6,899 bases of DNA from SHLQ01 sp964441145 (GTDB taxonomy: Bacteria > Actinomycetota > Acidimicrobiia > Acidimicrobiales > SHLQ01). A program made the translations under genes and the position numbers. The notes under the pieces were generated by a model, which saw only the letters and a list, made by a program, of their open reading frames with translations, had not been told where the DNA came from and did no database searches. Position 1 is the stretch's first letter. Every line of letters starts with the position of its first letter. The DNA lies in contig CAYTUB010000129.1 of the NCBI GenBank assembly GCA_964441145.1, forward strand, positions 1 through 6,899. The letters run 5' to 3'. Positions 1-6,731 of this stretch are shown one piece after another.

Positions 1-942
1 TAAGGCGACTACGGGCCAGTTGATCAAGTAGCCGGGGGGTGTTGGCTGCAGAAGAAACTCCTCGGAAGGGCTGTTTCGGGAACTGTAAGCGACCAGAGAT
101 CCGCGAATAACTTCGGACTCTGGGTCGATCGGGACTAGCGCCGAACCATAGGCTTCGCCATTGACAAGGTGTAGGTGCTCAACTACTTCTCCGGTGTCGT
201 CAAGGTTCGTGAACTCTTCACCCAGGAGACCCTGGATAGGTTCGACCCCCATAGTCACTGTGTCAACATGCTCGGATGTGACTCTGTATGAGACCTCGAC
301 ATTCTCACCTCCGAGTTCATCGTTAGTCGTGAGAATTTCGAGCTGGACTAGTTGGCTGGGGGCCACGAATCGACCAAAGGAAGATTCATTGAGAATTCGG
401 ACGGAAAGGTACGGCCCCCAGGAGCCGACGTCGAGCATGAAGTCGAGTTGATCAACGGGAGCACTGGTAGATCCGTATTGGACGTAGTTCTCAAAGGTTC
501 CTTGAGTCGGGGCGTCTGAATCGAGAGCTAGCTGGAGACGTTCGTCGATCCAGCCGTGTCCCCTGAGGACGGGCTCGCCGTCATGTAGGTCCACGACGAG
601 CTGAGACGTTGCGCGTCCGTTGAGACTTGTCGTTATTACCGCAGGCACTGGGTCAGTTGCACCGTCGGGCATTCCCGATAGTTCGACTGCAAAGTGCAGG
701 TCGAATGTCAGGAAGCTTTCCACGGTGGGGTCGGAAAGACTTTCAGCGAGGTCGAGTCCCTCAATTGCGTACGAGGGACTTGCGGCAGTCAATTCGAACT
801 GACTCTCGCCGAGATCAGCGAGGGAGGGGTCTTGGGGTGAAGGATCAACCTGGGCTGCGAGAGGTGCTGCTGACCAAATCGCCGTAGCGGAAACGACCGC
901 TACGGCGATGATTAGCGCGACCCTTGGGCGTCTACGGGACAT
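1..942 (-). CDS. Exported protein of unknown function, C-terminus beyond the window
   Basis: Reading the minus strand from an ATG at 942, the frame stays open for 314 codons to the window edge, so the stop lies outside. The N-terminus has a basic start (MSRRRPR), a hydrophobic core at about residues 8-26 and a likely signal peptidase site after LAA (residue 30), so the product should be exported by Sec. There is no lipobox, no second membrane segment and no cysteine in the visible part. The mature part is acidic and rich in alternating hydrophobic and polar stretches, which suggests a mostly beta fold. The ATG lies 8 nt inside the end of the 257-aa gene (11-bp overlap) and lacks a strong Shine-Dalgarno sequence, so translation is probably coupled to that gene. 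Codons 12-22 form a perfect 13-bp inverted repeat. I do not recognise the family. The plus-strand frames over this region are shadows. Confidence 0.8.
   Translation of the reverse strand, partial: MSRRRPRVALIIAVAVVSATAIWSAAPLAAQVDPSPQDPSLADLGESQFELTAASPSYAIEGLDLAESLSDPTVESFLTFDLHFAVELSGMPDGATDPVPAVITTSLNGRATSQLVVDLHDGEPVLRGHGWIDERLQLALDSDAPTQGTFENYVQYGSTSAPVDQLDFMLDVGSWGPYLSVRILNESSFGRFVAPSQLVQLEILTTNDELGGENVEVSYRVTSEHVDTVTMGVEPIQGLLGEEFTNLDDTGEVVEHLHLVNGEAYGSALVPIDPESEVIRGSLVAYSSRNSPSEEFLLQPTPPGYLINWPVVAL
878..909 (-). repeat. Perfect 13-bp inverted repeat inside a signal-peptide coding region
   Basis: ATCGCCGTAGCGG (878-890) and CCGCTACGGCGAT (897-909) are exact reverse complements separated by a 6-nt loop (891-896). 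In the mRNA of the partial exported-protein gene the hairpin begins 34 nt after the start codon and spans codons 12-22 (IAVAVVSATAI). No T-run follows on either strand, so it does not look like an intrinsic terminator. It could slow translation early in the message, bind a regulator, or be a by-product of repetitive hydrophobic codons. Confidence 0.6.
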
Positions 943-1705
943 AAACGATCGAGGCTTTGCCATTACCATTCCCGTAATGGTTGGTTCCGCCGATGACCCG
1001 TAGTGCGGGGGGTACAGCATGAAGATGAACGGTCCAGTCGTCCACTCCTTGCCATCCGTTCACACCGTCGTAGTAGTTGACCATCCAGCCCTCTGCTGTC
1101 TCGTCGTAGCCGTGTGCCGTGGCGTCACAGTCGGAAAAAGGAAGGCCGGGGTCGTCGATGTCGTAGTGCGACGACACTGGCACGAAATATCCCCACCCGG
1201 GGCTGAACAATGTTCCCTCGTTGCCGCTCCCATCTCCGTGACCGTCACCAGCGGTGTCGTTGTCATACGCCCGGTAGTGAAGGGCCCACTGATCAGCGCC
1301 CCCGCTGTAGCCACAACGAAACTCCTTCCGTCCACCATCGGTGTCCCAGGCCCACGCGCCATCGGGTTGGTAGGACCGGTGATTCATATTGCAGAAATTG
1401 AACACATTGCAGTTGTACTCAAAAATGTCTTGTCGCTCGGCTTTGATTTTGGCGACGGTTGCGTTGTTCCAGAAGATGACGTTAATCGGCCAGTCGGCGT
1501 TATCTAGCGAAGCCTGCGTCGAACGATAGTCGTAGTTATAGATTTTGGCGTCGCCAATCCACACCCAACCAGAGTTGTTGTGGGCTCCTGCGGATGGGAG
1601 AATTGCCAATACGCCGAGTGCTCCAACAAAGGATGCGAGAAGGATGCGAGCGAATTGAAGAAATGGCGTCTGGCCGGTTTCTGTTGGTTCAAGTAAGCGG
1701 GTCAC
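932..1705 (-). CDS. Secreted cysteine-containing protein of unknown function (257 aa)
   Basis: The start is GTG at 1705. It is supported by a near-perfect ribosome binding site (AAAGGAGG, 6 nt upstream) and by the GTGA overlap with the preceding gene's stop. The N-terminus has a hydrophobic segment at about residues 21-37 followed by a likely signal peptidase site after AGA (residue 41), so the protein should be exported. The mature part is rich in Trp, Tyr, Asn, Asp and Gly and holds four cysteines (C99, C105, C131, C193), which could form two disulfides outside the cell. Residues 148-161 are an Asp/Gly-rich loop with DND and DGHGDG, reminiscent of calcium-binding loops but without an exact EF-hand or RTX repeat. 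I do not recognise the family. It is the middle gene of the minus-strand operon and ends 11 nt past the start of the next gene. A binding or structural role at the cell surface is possible, but no catalytic motif is evident. Confidence 0.85.
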   Translation of the reverse strand: MTRLLEPTETGQTPFLQFARILLASFVGALGVLAILPSAGAHNNSGWVWIGDAKIYNYDYRSTQASLDNADWPINVIFWNNATVAKIKAERQDIFEYNCNVFNFCNMNHRSYQPDGAWAWDTDGGRKEFRCGYSGGADQWALHYRAYDNDTAGDGHGDGSGNEGTLFSPGWGYFVPVSSHYDIDDPGLPFSDCDATAHGYDETAEGWMVNYYDGVNGWQGVDDWTVHLHAVPPALRVIGGTNHYGNGNGKASIVYVP

Positions 1706-2364
1706 TGTGAGCCTCCTTTGGCCTCGTTGCGTCGCGGGTTGTAGATGAAGGGCTCTTGAATCTGCTCTGACTGTCGTCTCGCCAGCTGCGGCGGTTCTGT
1801 TGGATCAGCGTGGGCCGGCATGAAACTGATCACGCGTTCGGTCGGGAGGTCAACTACGACCACGAAGCGTTCGATCGACTGCTCAATGAGAGTCACTTCT
1901 TCCAATGGGTAGCCGTGATCGATATCGATCTCAACGCCACCAAGCACTACACCAGCGTGTCCGTGTCCGTGGTCGATATCGGCTCCTGGGGTGTATCGGT
2001 CCACTAGCGCTTCGAGGTCGGGTCGAATTCCCTTGGCCTTCATTACTGTCGGTTCATCCAGGGTCACGAACGCATACGCTCCACGGGACTGCCCTTCAAT
2101 CTCGGCCGTTCGCCACTCACCGAACTTGCCACCATGTTCACGCATGACCTCGCCGACAACGCCGCTCTGGCCGAGTCCGCGGTTGGCCTTCGCTTCCTCG
2201 GCTCGAGTCAGGCCTCGCTCCGCATTCTCGTTTCCTATACCGGGGTCGTCAGGCGGACCTCCGTAGCTATAGGCCGGTAGGGCGGCGGAAGTTACAAAAG
2301 CCAGAAGAACGCCCGATACCACCCCCATTAGAATTTTCGCTCGCCAATAGGGGCCCCGCCGCAT
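1702..2364 (-). CDS. Exported protein with His/Asp-rich motifs, unknown function (220 aa)
   Basis: I chose the ATG at 2364 because GGAG lies 6 nt upstream. A TTG at 2376 in the same frame would add four residues but has no ribosome binding site of its own. The N-terminus (MRRGPYWRAK, then a hydrophobic run at about residues 11-28 and LPA at 29-31) is a Sec-type signal peptide; there is no lipobox. The mature part has an acidic Gly/Pro-rich stretch, then a region reading GEVMREHGG. Two related motifs follow: DIDHGHGHAG at 129-138 and EIDIDHG at 145-151, whose clustered His and Asp could bind a metal. There are no cysteines. This is the first gene of the operon; its TGA stop overlaps the GTG start of the 257-aa gene by 4 bp. 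The family is not recognised and the metal-binding idea is inference. Confidence 0.8.
   Translation of the reverse strand: MRRGPYWRAKILMGVVSGVLLAFVTSAALPAYSYGGPPDDPGIGNENAERGLTRAEEAKANRGLGQSGVVGEVMREHGGKFGEWRTAEIEGQSRGAYAFVTLDEPTVMKAKGIRPDLEALVDRYTPGADIDHGHGHAGVVLGGVEIDIDHGYPLEEVTLIEQSIERFVVVVDLPTERVISFMPAHADPTEPPQLARRQSEQIQEPFIYNPRRNEAKGGSQ
1712..1719 (-). promoter_or_regulatory. Strong ribosome binding site for the 257-aa secreted protein
   Basis: On the minus strand this reads AAAGGAGG, almost fully complementary to the 16S rRNA 3' end, with a 6-nt gap to the GTG at 1705. It lies within the last codons (AKGGS) of the upstream gene. It fixes the start of the 257-aa protein and suggests that protein is made at a higher level than its neighbours. 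Confidence 0.75.
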
Positions 2365-2392
2365 GTCTGTCTCCAATCGTTAGGTTTTCATG

Positions 2393-2408
2393 TGTGACCT
2401 GAGCCACA
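2393..2408. promoter_or_regulatory. CRP/FNR-family-like palindrome (candidate operator)
   Basis: The sequence TGTGACCTGAGCCACA fits the CRP-type pattern TGTGA-N6-TCACA with one mismatch. It lies between the predicted -10 box of the minus-strand operon (2429-2434) and the start of its first gene (2364), so it would be in the 5' leader, a position more often linked with repression. Actinobacteria carry CRP-like regulators (GlxR, Cmr) with a similar consensus. A single site found by eye can arise by chance. Confidence 0.35.
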
Positions 2409-2428
2409 TCAATTACTTAGTTCCTTCG

Positions 2429-2457
2429 AACATATAAAGAGGGGCCGCGCCACTCAA
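2429..2457 (-). promoter_or_regulatory. Predicted promoter of the three-gene secreted-protein operon
   Basis: On the minus strand TTGAGT (2452-2457) and TATGTT (2429-2434) are separated by exactly 17 nt. The -10 matches the TAnnnT pattern of primary sigma factors, and the -35 keeps the TTGA core. Transcription would start near 2422, giving a leader of about 60 nt before the ATG at 2364. The promoter stands less than 30 bp from the transposon's left end, so the insertion appears to have spared it but may have removed upstream control sites. Confidence 0.5.
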
Positions 2458-2485
2458 TGACTTTGGTGGCCCGAGCAGTCGGCGC

Positions 2486-2523
2486 GGGGTAGGGGGATCA
2501 ACGGTGCAAAATCCAACGCTAAG
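2486..2523 (+). repeat. Left terminal inverted repeat (IRL) of the Tn3-family transposon
   Basis: Exactly 38 bp, starting GGGGTAGGGGG and ending AACGCTAAG. Tn3-family ends typically start GGGG and close with a TAAG inner end; the outer GGGGTAG and inner end resemble, from memory, the ends of Tn1546-like elements. The TnpA protein would bind the inner part and cut at the outer GGGG. The repeat also contains the AGGGGG ribosome binding site and the GTG start codon of the AraC-type passenger. Confidence 0.75.
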
Positions 2524-3013
2524 AAGCGAACTTCGTCGACTCCCTCGAACGAGGGCAATCATCCACGGGCGCGACTTCAACGGGACCGGTGATGATTCAG
2601 CTGTTCTGGGCCTAACGGCGCTATTTGACCGGGAACAACACGGGTCGCCTCCTACGGCGACCCCAGAGGCCTACCAAGCGTTTCGGTGCTCAATCGAAGC
2701 GCAGCTTGGCTCCAGTCTCACCGTCGGGTTCTACACCCAGCAGCTCGGCTATTCCGGCCGAACGATCAGTCGGGCGTCCAAAGCTGTTACCGGTCTCACC
2801 GCCAAAGGAGTGCTCGACCAGCGCATCGTTCTTGAAGGCAAGCGACTACTCGCCAACACTGACGACACTGCGCAATCGATCGGGCGCCAGCTCGGCTTCA
2901 CCCAGCCAACCAATTTCGCCACCTTCTTTCGCCTCCACACGAGCCAGCGCCCAGTTGAGTTCCGGGCCAGGGTCGTGTGCCTCAGCCAAGGTAGCCAAAC
3001 CCGCGTCCGATAG
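2504..3013 (+). CDS. Truncated AraC-family regulator, DNA-binding domain only (169 aa)
   Basis: Residues about 73-154 match the AraC/XylS DNA-binding domain: a first helix-turn-helix around VGFYTQQLGYSGRTISRASK, a long linker helix (LDQRIVLEGKRLLANT), and a second helix-turn-helix ending in the family signature GFTQPTNFATFF...RPVEFR at 131-154. Residues about 31-70 look like the linker that precedes this domain in full-length regulators, but the usual N-terminal cupin/sensor domain is missing (full-length members are about 250-320 aa). The GTG start and its AGGGGG ribosome binding site lie inside the transposon's left inverted repeat, which encodes the first six residues. No other start allows the whole domain, because the frame is closed by a TAA at 2435-2437 and has no start codon between there and 2504. 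The product, if made, could bind DNA without a ligand sensor. It could equally be a captured remnant with no function. Confidence 0.6.
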   Translation: MQNPTLRSELRRLPRTRAIIHGRDFNGTGDDSAVLGLTALFDREQHGSPPTATPEAYQAFRCSIEAQLGSSLTVGFYTQQLGYSGRTISRASKAVTGLTAKGVLDQRIVLEGKRLLANTDDTAQSIGRQLGFTQPTNFATFFRLHTSQRPVEFRARVVCLSQGSQTRVR

Positions 3014-3137
3014 CCGTTCCCTATCCGTACACCCCAGCGCGGCGAAGCCATGGTCGGCGTATCAACGATTGTGTTGTCTCATATAGGTGGTACGAATAGT
3101 TTCTCATTGAGCGGGGGCTATCCGTTACAGTGCGGGC
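3014..3137 (+). promoter_or_regulatory. Region upstream of tnpR, candidate resolution site (res)
   Basis: In Tn3 elements with co-linear tnpR and tnpA, the res site of about 100-130 bp lies directly upstream of tnpR. This 124-bp gap is the right size and place. It contains an AT-richer core (about 3068-3108), the hexamer TCTCAT twice (3077 and 3102) and a direct repeat CTATCCGT at 3021-3028 and 3118-3125. I could not resolve three clear dyad subsites by eye, so the assignment rests mainly on position. Confidence 0.35.
3126..3131 (+). promoter_or_regulatory. Predicted -10 box of tnpR, possibly leaderless
   Basis: TACAGT fits TAnnnT and lies 6 nt before the ATG at 3138, so transcription would begin at or next to the start codon. 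That arrangement is common for leaderless mRNAs in Actinobacteria and fits the lack of a clear Shine-Dalgarno sequence before tnpR. No well-spaced -35 is visible (TTGAGC at 3107 is only 13 nt away). Confidence 0.35.
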
Positions 3138-3707
3138 ATGGCTGGAGTGAAGATCGGGTATGCGAGGTGTTCTACCGATGAGCAGGACCTGACCGCGCAA
3201 CGTCTTGCTCTCGTCGACCTCGGTGTCGACGAGAAACGCATCTATTTGGATCATGGCCTGTCGGGCACGAATCGGAAGCGTCCCGGTTTGGACCAGGCGC
3301 TTGCTGCGGTTCGCAAGGGAGACACGCTCGTGGTCCCGAAACTCGATCGTCTAGCTCGATCGGTGCCCGACGCCCGCGACATCGGCGACTCGCTCGCCGA
3401 GCGCGGTGTGTCGTTGGCCTTGGGTTCCCAGATCTACGACCCGACCGATCCAATGGGCAAGATGTTCTTCAACATTCTGGCGACCTTCGCCGAATTCGAA
3501 GTCGACATTCTCCGGATGCGAACCCGTGAAGGAATGGCGGTCGCTCGGGCCAAGGGGAAGCTGAAAGGCCGGCAACCAAAGCTTTCGCCGAAGCAGCAGG
3601 CCGAGCTGAAAAAGATGCACGAGGCCGGCGAGCATTCCATCTCGGATCTCGCCGAGATCTTCGACGTGTCACGGCCAACTGTCTACCGAACCCTCAACCG
3701 GCCCTGA
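3138..3707 (+). CDS. tnpR: Serine recombinase, Tn3-type resolvase (189 aa)
   Basis: Small serine recombinase of the resolvase/invertase family; in Tn3 elements it resolves the transposition cointegrate by recombination at res. The catalytic domain starts with GYARCSTDEQ, giving nucleophile S12 with R10. Further family residues are D38 (YLDHGLSG), R48 (RPGLD), and D70, R71 and R74 (PKLDRLARS). These correspond, with a 2-3 residue offset, to S10, R8, D36, R45, D67, R68 and R71 of gamma-delta resolvase. The long E-helix region is at about 105-135 (MGKMFFNILATFAEFEVDIL), and a C-terminal helix-turn-helix is at about 164-187 (ISDLAEIFDVSRPTVYRTL). Length is typical and nothing is missing. It lies 78 bp upstream of tnpA on the same strand. 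By sequence alone it could be an invertase; the tnpA neighbour argues for resolvase. Confidence 0.92.
   Translation: MAGVKIGYARCSTDEQDLTAQRLALVDLGVDEKRIYLDHGLSGTNRKRPGLDQALAAVRKGDTLVVPKLDRLARSVPDARDIGDSLAERGVSLALGSQIYDPTDPMGKMFFNILATFAEFEVDILRMRTREGMAVARAKGKLKGRQPKLSPKQQAELKKMHEAGEHSISDLAEIFDVSRPTVYRTLNRP
3209..3234 (+). repeat. 10-bp perfect inverted repeat within tnpR
   Basis: TCTCGTCGAC (3209-3218) and GTCGACGAGA (3225-3234) are exact reverse complements with a 6-nt loop, covering roughly codons 25-33 of tnpR. It could fold in the mRNA soon after the start codon. It may also reflect repeated use of GTC-GAC codons; no function is claimed. Confidence 0.45.
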
Positions 3708-3741
3708 CCAGAATTGTAGGCGCCGGTATCGGTTGGCGTGG

Positions 3742-3771
3742 CAGTGTCTGATCATTGATCCGATCACACTG
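3742..3771. promoter_or_regulatory. Imperfect palindrome with three GATC sites upstream of tnpA
   Basis: CAGTGT (3742-3747) and ACACTG (3766-3771) form the outer arms of an imperfect inverted repeat, and GATC occurs at 3750, 3757 and 3762. It sits in the 78-bp tnpR-tnpA gap, ending just before the tnpA ribosome binding site (GAGGT at 3773-3777). It could be an operator limiting transposase synthesis, or an mRNA hairpin placed near the ribosome binding site. Neither role is shown. Confidence 0.4.
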
Positions 3772-3785
3772 CGAGGTAGCCCGTC

Positions 3786-6731
3786 ATGTCCGAAGAACTC
3801 TTCTCTACAGTTGAGCGAAAGTCGCTGGACGGCTTCCCTGACCAGATCGACCTGGCAGCGTTTTGGCTCACCGAAGACGATCGGGCTCATGTTGCATGGC
3901 GGCGAAGCGATCCATCCCGGCTTGCAGCGGGGATCCAAATCGCAGCGTTGAGGTCTTTCGGATTCGTCCCAGATGGCCTGGCTCGAGTGCCCGAAGAAGC
4001 CGTAAATGTTGTTAGTGACCAGCTCGGCCTAGCGTCGGGTTTGCTTGGCGAGTATCGGCCGACGGAACGCACGCTTCGCCACAACGTCACGATGGTTGAA
4101 CGGCACCTCGGTTTCAGCCGTTGCGACAAGGGCGACCTCAAGGCGATCGGTGATTGGCTGGTGCTACGGGCGATGGAACATGACCGGCCGCTCGCGCTTT
4201 GGGGCCTGGTCTGCGATCATCTTCGGTCCGAGTGTCTGGTGCGTCCAGCGGTGGTCACGCTCGAACGGTTGATAGCGAACGCCCGTCAGCTCGCGTATGA
4301 GGAGACATGGACGAAGCTCAAACCGGCACTGTCGAAGGTCCAGCTGCGTGAGCTCGATGCGCTGTTGGACTTCGACGAGCACCTTGGTTCAACTCCGCTC
4401 GTATGGCTGTGCCAACAAGCTTCAGCGCCAGTTCCCGAGATGGTCAGAGGCCAAGTCGTCAAGCTCGAACGACTCCGCCAGCTCGGAATCGCAGCCAACA
4501 CGGTTGAAGCGTTGCCAGCGAACCGGATCCGTCATTTGTCTCGACTCGGACAGAGGCACACTCCACAAGCGCTCCGCAGAACCCAGCCTGAGCGCCGCTA
4601 TCAGATCGTTGCGTGCACACTCGCCGATCTAACAACCACCGTGACTGACGAAGTGCTCGAGTTGTTCGACACCGCTCTTGGCGCCACCGACCGGCGAGCA
4701 CGCACGTCGTTGGAACGGCGTCGCAAGACATCGTTGTCGACGACACGATCGATCGTTTCCCAATTCGGCCAAATCGGATCGATCGTCATGAATGACGAGA
4801 TTCCCGACATTGATCTTCGGCAACACATTCTCTCCACGGTTGGCGTCGAGGAGTTGCAAGCAGCTGTCAACGAATCGGTCGACATTCTCGTGCCAGACAG
4901 TGTCCGCCACCTCGACGAACTCAAAGCCCGATTCAGTCAGCTACGACAACACTCGCCACACGTACTCGGTGCGTTCGAGTTCTTTGCCGATCATCCCGAC
5001 GACGAACTCCAACAAGCGCTCCAAACGCTCAAGTACATGAACGACAACGGCCTACGCCGAGTCCCAGACGGGGCGCCGGTCGGGTTCGTACCGAAGAAGT
5101 GGCGCAAGCAACTGCGCGGCAGTGATGGACAGATCGACCGCAAGACCTGGGAAATAGCGTTGCTGCTCGAAGCACGAGGCGCGTTACGTGGAGCGAACCT
5201 GTGGGTCGAGGGCAGCCGAAAGTTCACGAACCCACGCAACTATCTGCTCGACGACCAAGCCTGCGCACGCTTCCAACAACGAAACCCGGCACGCACAGCG
5301 ACAACCGCGGGCGAACAGCTCAAGCGACTCGGTGATCAACTGAACGCCGGGATCGAAGCGCTCGACCAAACACTGAACGACGGCGGCTCGATCCGGGTCG
5401 AGAACGAACGGCTGATTGTCGGACCACTTGCTAGTGACGACAACAGCGAGACCGAACGAGTGCGTCAACAAGTTGCGGCATCGTTGCCGGAGGTGAACTT
5501 GATCGAGCTGCTCGTCGAGGTCAACAGCTGGTGCGGCTACCTCGACCAGCTCACCCACGCAGGTAACGCCACAACCAGAAGCGAACACCACAACGCCCGT
5601 CTCCTAGCCACGATCATGGCCAACGGTTGCAACCTTGGCATCGCTGATATGGCACGAAGCAGTAGCTTCACCCAAGCCCAACTCGCCTGGACGCAAACCT
5701 GGCACCTACGAACAGACACAGTCGCAGCAGCGAACAACGCGGTCGTGAACCATCACCACAAACAGCCACTCGCCAAAATCTGGGGAACCGGCACTCTCTC
5801 CTCATCGGATGGGCAACGGTTCCCGTTCGCTGTCCGAAACCCGAAGGCCCGAGCGATGAAACGCTATTTCACCGGCACCGGAGCCACCGTCTACACATGG
5901 ACCGCTGATCACCACATCCAATACGGCACCAAAGTCATCCCAACGACCGTCAGAGAAGCCACCTACGTGCTCGATGCCATTCTGGACAACGAAACCGACC
6001 TCGAAATCGAGGAACACACTACCGACACCGCCGGATACACCGACCTCGTCTTCGGGCTATTCGACCTCTGCGGACTCCGGTTCTCGCCGAGGCTCAGAGA
6101 CCTTTCCGACCAGCGACTCTGGCGACTCCCGAGCACACCCAACAACACCGATGCGGGACGACTGGTGCACCACCAAATCCGCCCAGCGCTCATCGAAGCT
6201 CACTGGGATGACATGCTACGAGTCGCCGCCACCATCCGAAGCGGGCACACATCAGCTTCGCTACTCGTCGCCCGGCTGCAGGCATCAGCTCGACAGAACG
6301 AGCTCACCAAAGCCATCCAGGAATACGGGCGCCTCATCAAAACCGTCTCCACTCTCCGCTACCTCCACGATGACCAACACCGGCGACGCATCCACCGGCA
6401 GCTCAACAAAGGCGAATCGCTCCACGCACTACGACGGCGCCTGTTCTTCGCCAACCTTGGACAACTCACCCGGCGACGAAACGAAGACCAAGACCTACAA
6501 GCCCAATGCCTGACCCTGCTCACGAATGCGGTGATCGCCTGGAACACCACCTACCTCGACGAAGCAATCCGACATCACGAACTCGAGCAAGCGGTGGCCG
6601 AGCACCTGGCACCGTCGATCAACCGGCACATTCACCTCTACGGGCAGTACGACTTCATCAGCCCGCAACCGCTGCCAACCGGAACCCGACGGCCACTCAA
6701 CCCCAGCGCCGTAACGCAACCGCAACACTAA
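3786..6731 (+). CDS. tnpA: Tn3-family DDE transposase (981 aa)
   Basis: TnpA binds the 38-bp terminal repeats, cuts the 3' ends and joins them to a target to form a cointegrate. The ATG is preceded by GAGGT with an 8-nt gap. Residues about 10-170 form the N-terminal DNA-binding region typical of the family (LDGFPDQIDLAAFWLTEDD...; DUF4158-like). The middle part is a long helical linker, and about 580-965 is the catalytic Tn3 domain. The triad is D675 in SSSDGQRF, D747 in HTTDTAGYTD and E877 in NKGESLHALRR. Their spacings of 72 and 130 residues equal those I recall for Tn4430 TnpA (D679, D751, E881). Length is normal for the family (about 950-1020 aa) and I see no frameshift or internal stop, so it looks functional. 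The TAA stop lies inside the candidate right inverted repeat. Confidence 0.96.
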   Translation: MSEELFSTVERKSLDGFPDQIDLAAFWLTEDDRAHVAWRRSDPSRLAAGIQIAALRSFGFVPDGLARVPEEAVNVVSDQLGLASGLLGEYRPTERTLRHNVTMVERHLGFSRCDKGDLKAIGDWLVLRAMEHDRPLALWGLVCDHLRSECLVRPAVVTLERLIANARQLAYEETWTKLKPALSKVQLRELDALLDFDEHLGSTPLVWLCQQASAPVPEMVRGQVVKLERLRQLGIAANTVEALPANRIRHLSRLGQRHTPQALRRTQPERRYQIVACTLADLTTTVTDEVLELFDTALGATDRRARTSLERRRKTSLSTTRSIVSQFGQIGSIVMNDEIPDIDLRQHILSTVGVEELQAAVNESVDILVPDSVRHLDELKARFSQLRQHSPHVLGAFEFFADHPDDELQQALQTLKYMNDNGLRRVPDGAPVGFVPKKWRKQLRGSDGQIDRKTWEIALLLEARGALRGANLWVEGSRKFTNPRNYLLDDQACARFQQRNPARTATTAGEQLKRLGDQLNAGIEALDQTLNDGGSIRVENERLIVGPLASDDNSETERVRQQVAASLPEVNLIELLVEVNSWCGYLDQLTHAGNATTRSEHHNARLLATIMANGCNLGIADMARSSSFTQAQLAWTQTWHLRTDTVAAANNAVVNHHHKQPLAKIWGTGTLSSSDGQRFPFAVRNPKARAMKRYFTGTGATVYTWTADHHIQYGTKVIPTTVREATYVLDAILDNETDLEIEEHTTDTAGYTDLVFGLFDLCGLRFSPRLRDLSDQRLWRLPSTPNNTDAGRLVHHQIRPALIEAHWDDMLRVAATIRSGHTSASLLVARLQASARQNELTKAIQEYGRLIKTVSTLRYLHDDQHRRRIHRQLNKGESLHALRRRLFFANLGQLTRRRNEDQDLQAQCLTLLTNAVIAWNTTYLDEAIRHHELEQAVAEHLAPSINRHIHLYGQYDFISPQPLPTGTRRPLNPSAVTQPQH

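Noticed and set aside
161..887. Plus-strand reading frames of 60-96 codons
   Set aside because: They lie opposite a 314-codon minus-strand frame with a signal peptide and coupled start; their translations are Ser/Arg/Pro-rich as expected for shadows.
1019..1507. Plus-strand frame of 162 codons
   Set aside because: It is antisense to the 257-aa secreted protein, which has a far better ribosome binding site and signal peptide.
2374..2376. TTG as start of the first operon gene
   Set aside because: No ribosome binding site in front of it; GGAG is correctly spaced for the ATG at 2364 instead.
2625..3086. Plus-strand frame of 153 codons overlapping the AraC fragment
   Set aside because: Ser/Pro-rich out-of-frame translation of the AraC domain region; no motif.
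3641..3655. Small inverted repeat GATCTCGCCGAGATC in tnpR
   Set aside because: Short and explained by the codons for SDLAEI; no context suggesting function.
5610..5630. Possible loss of a catalytic Asp in TnpA at the NGCNLG motif (many relatives have DG there)
   Set aside because: Spacing to E877 shows the catalytic aspartates are D675 and D747, so this position is not part of the triad.
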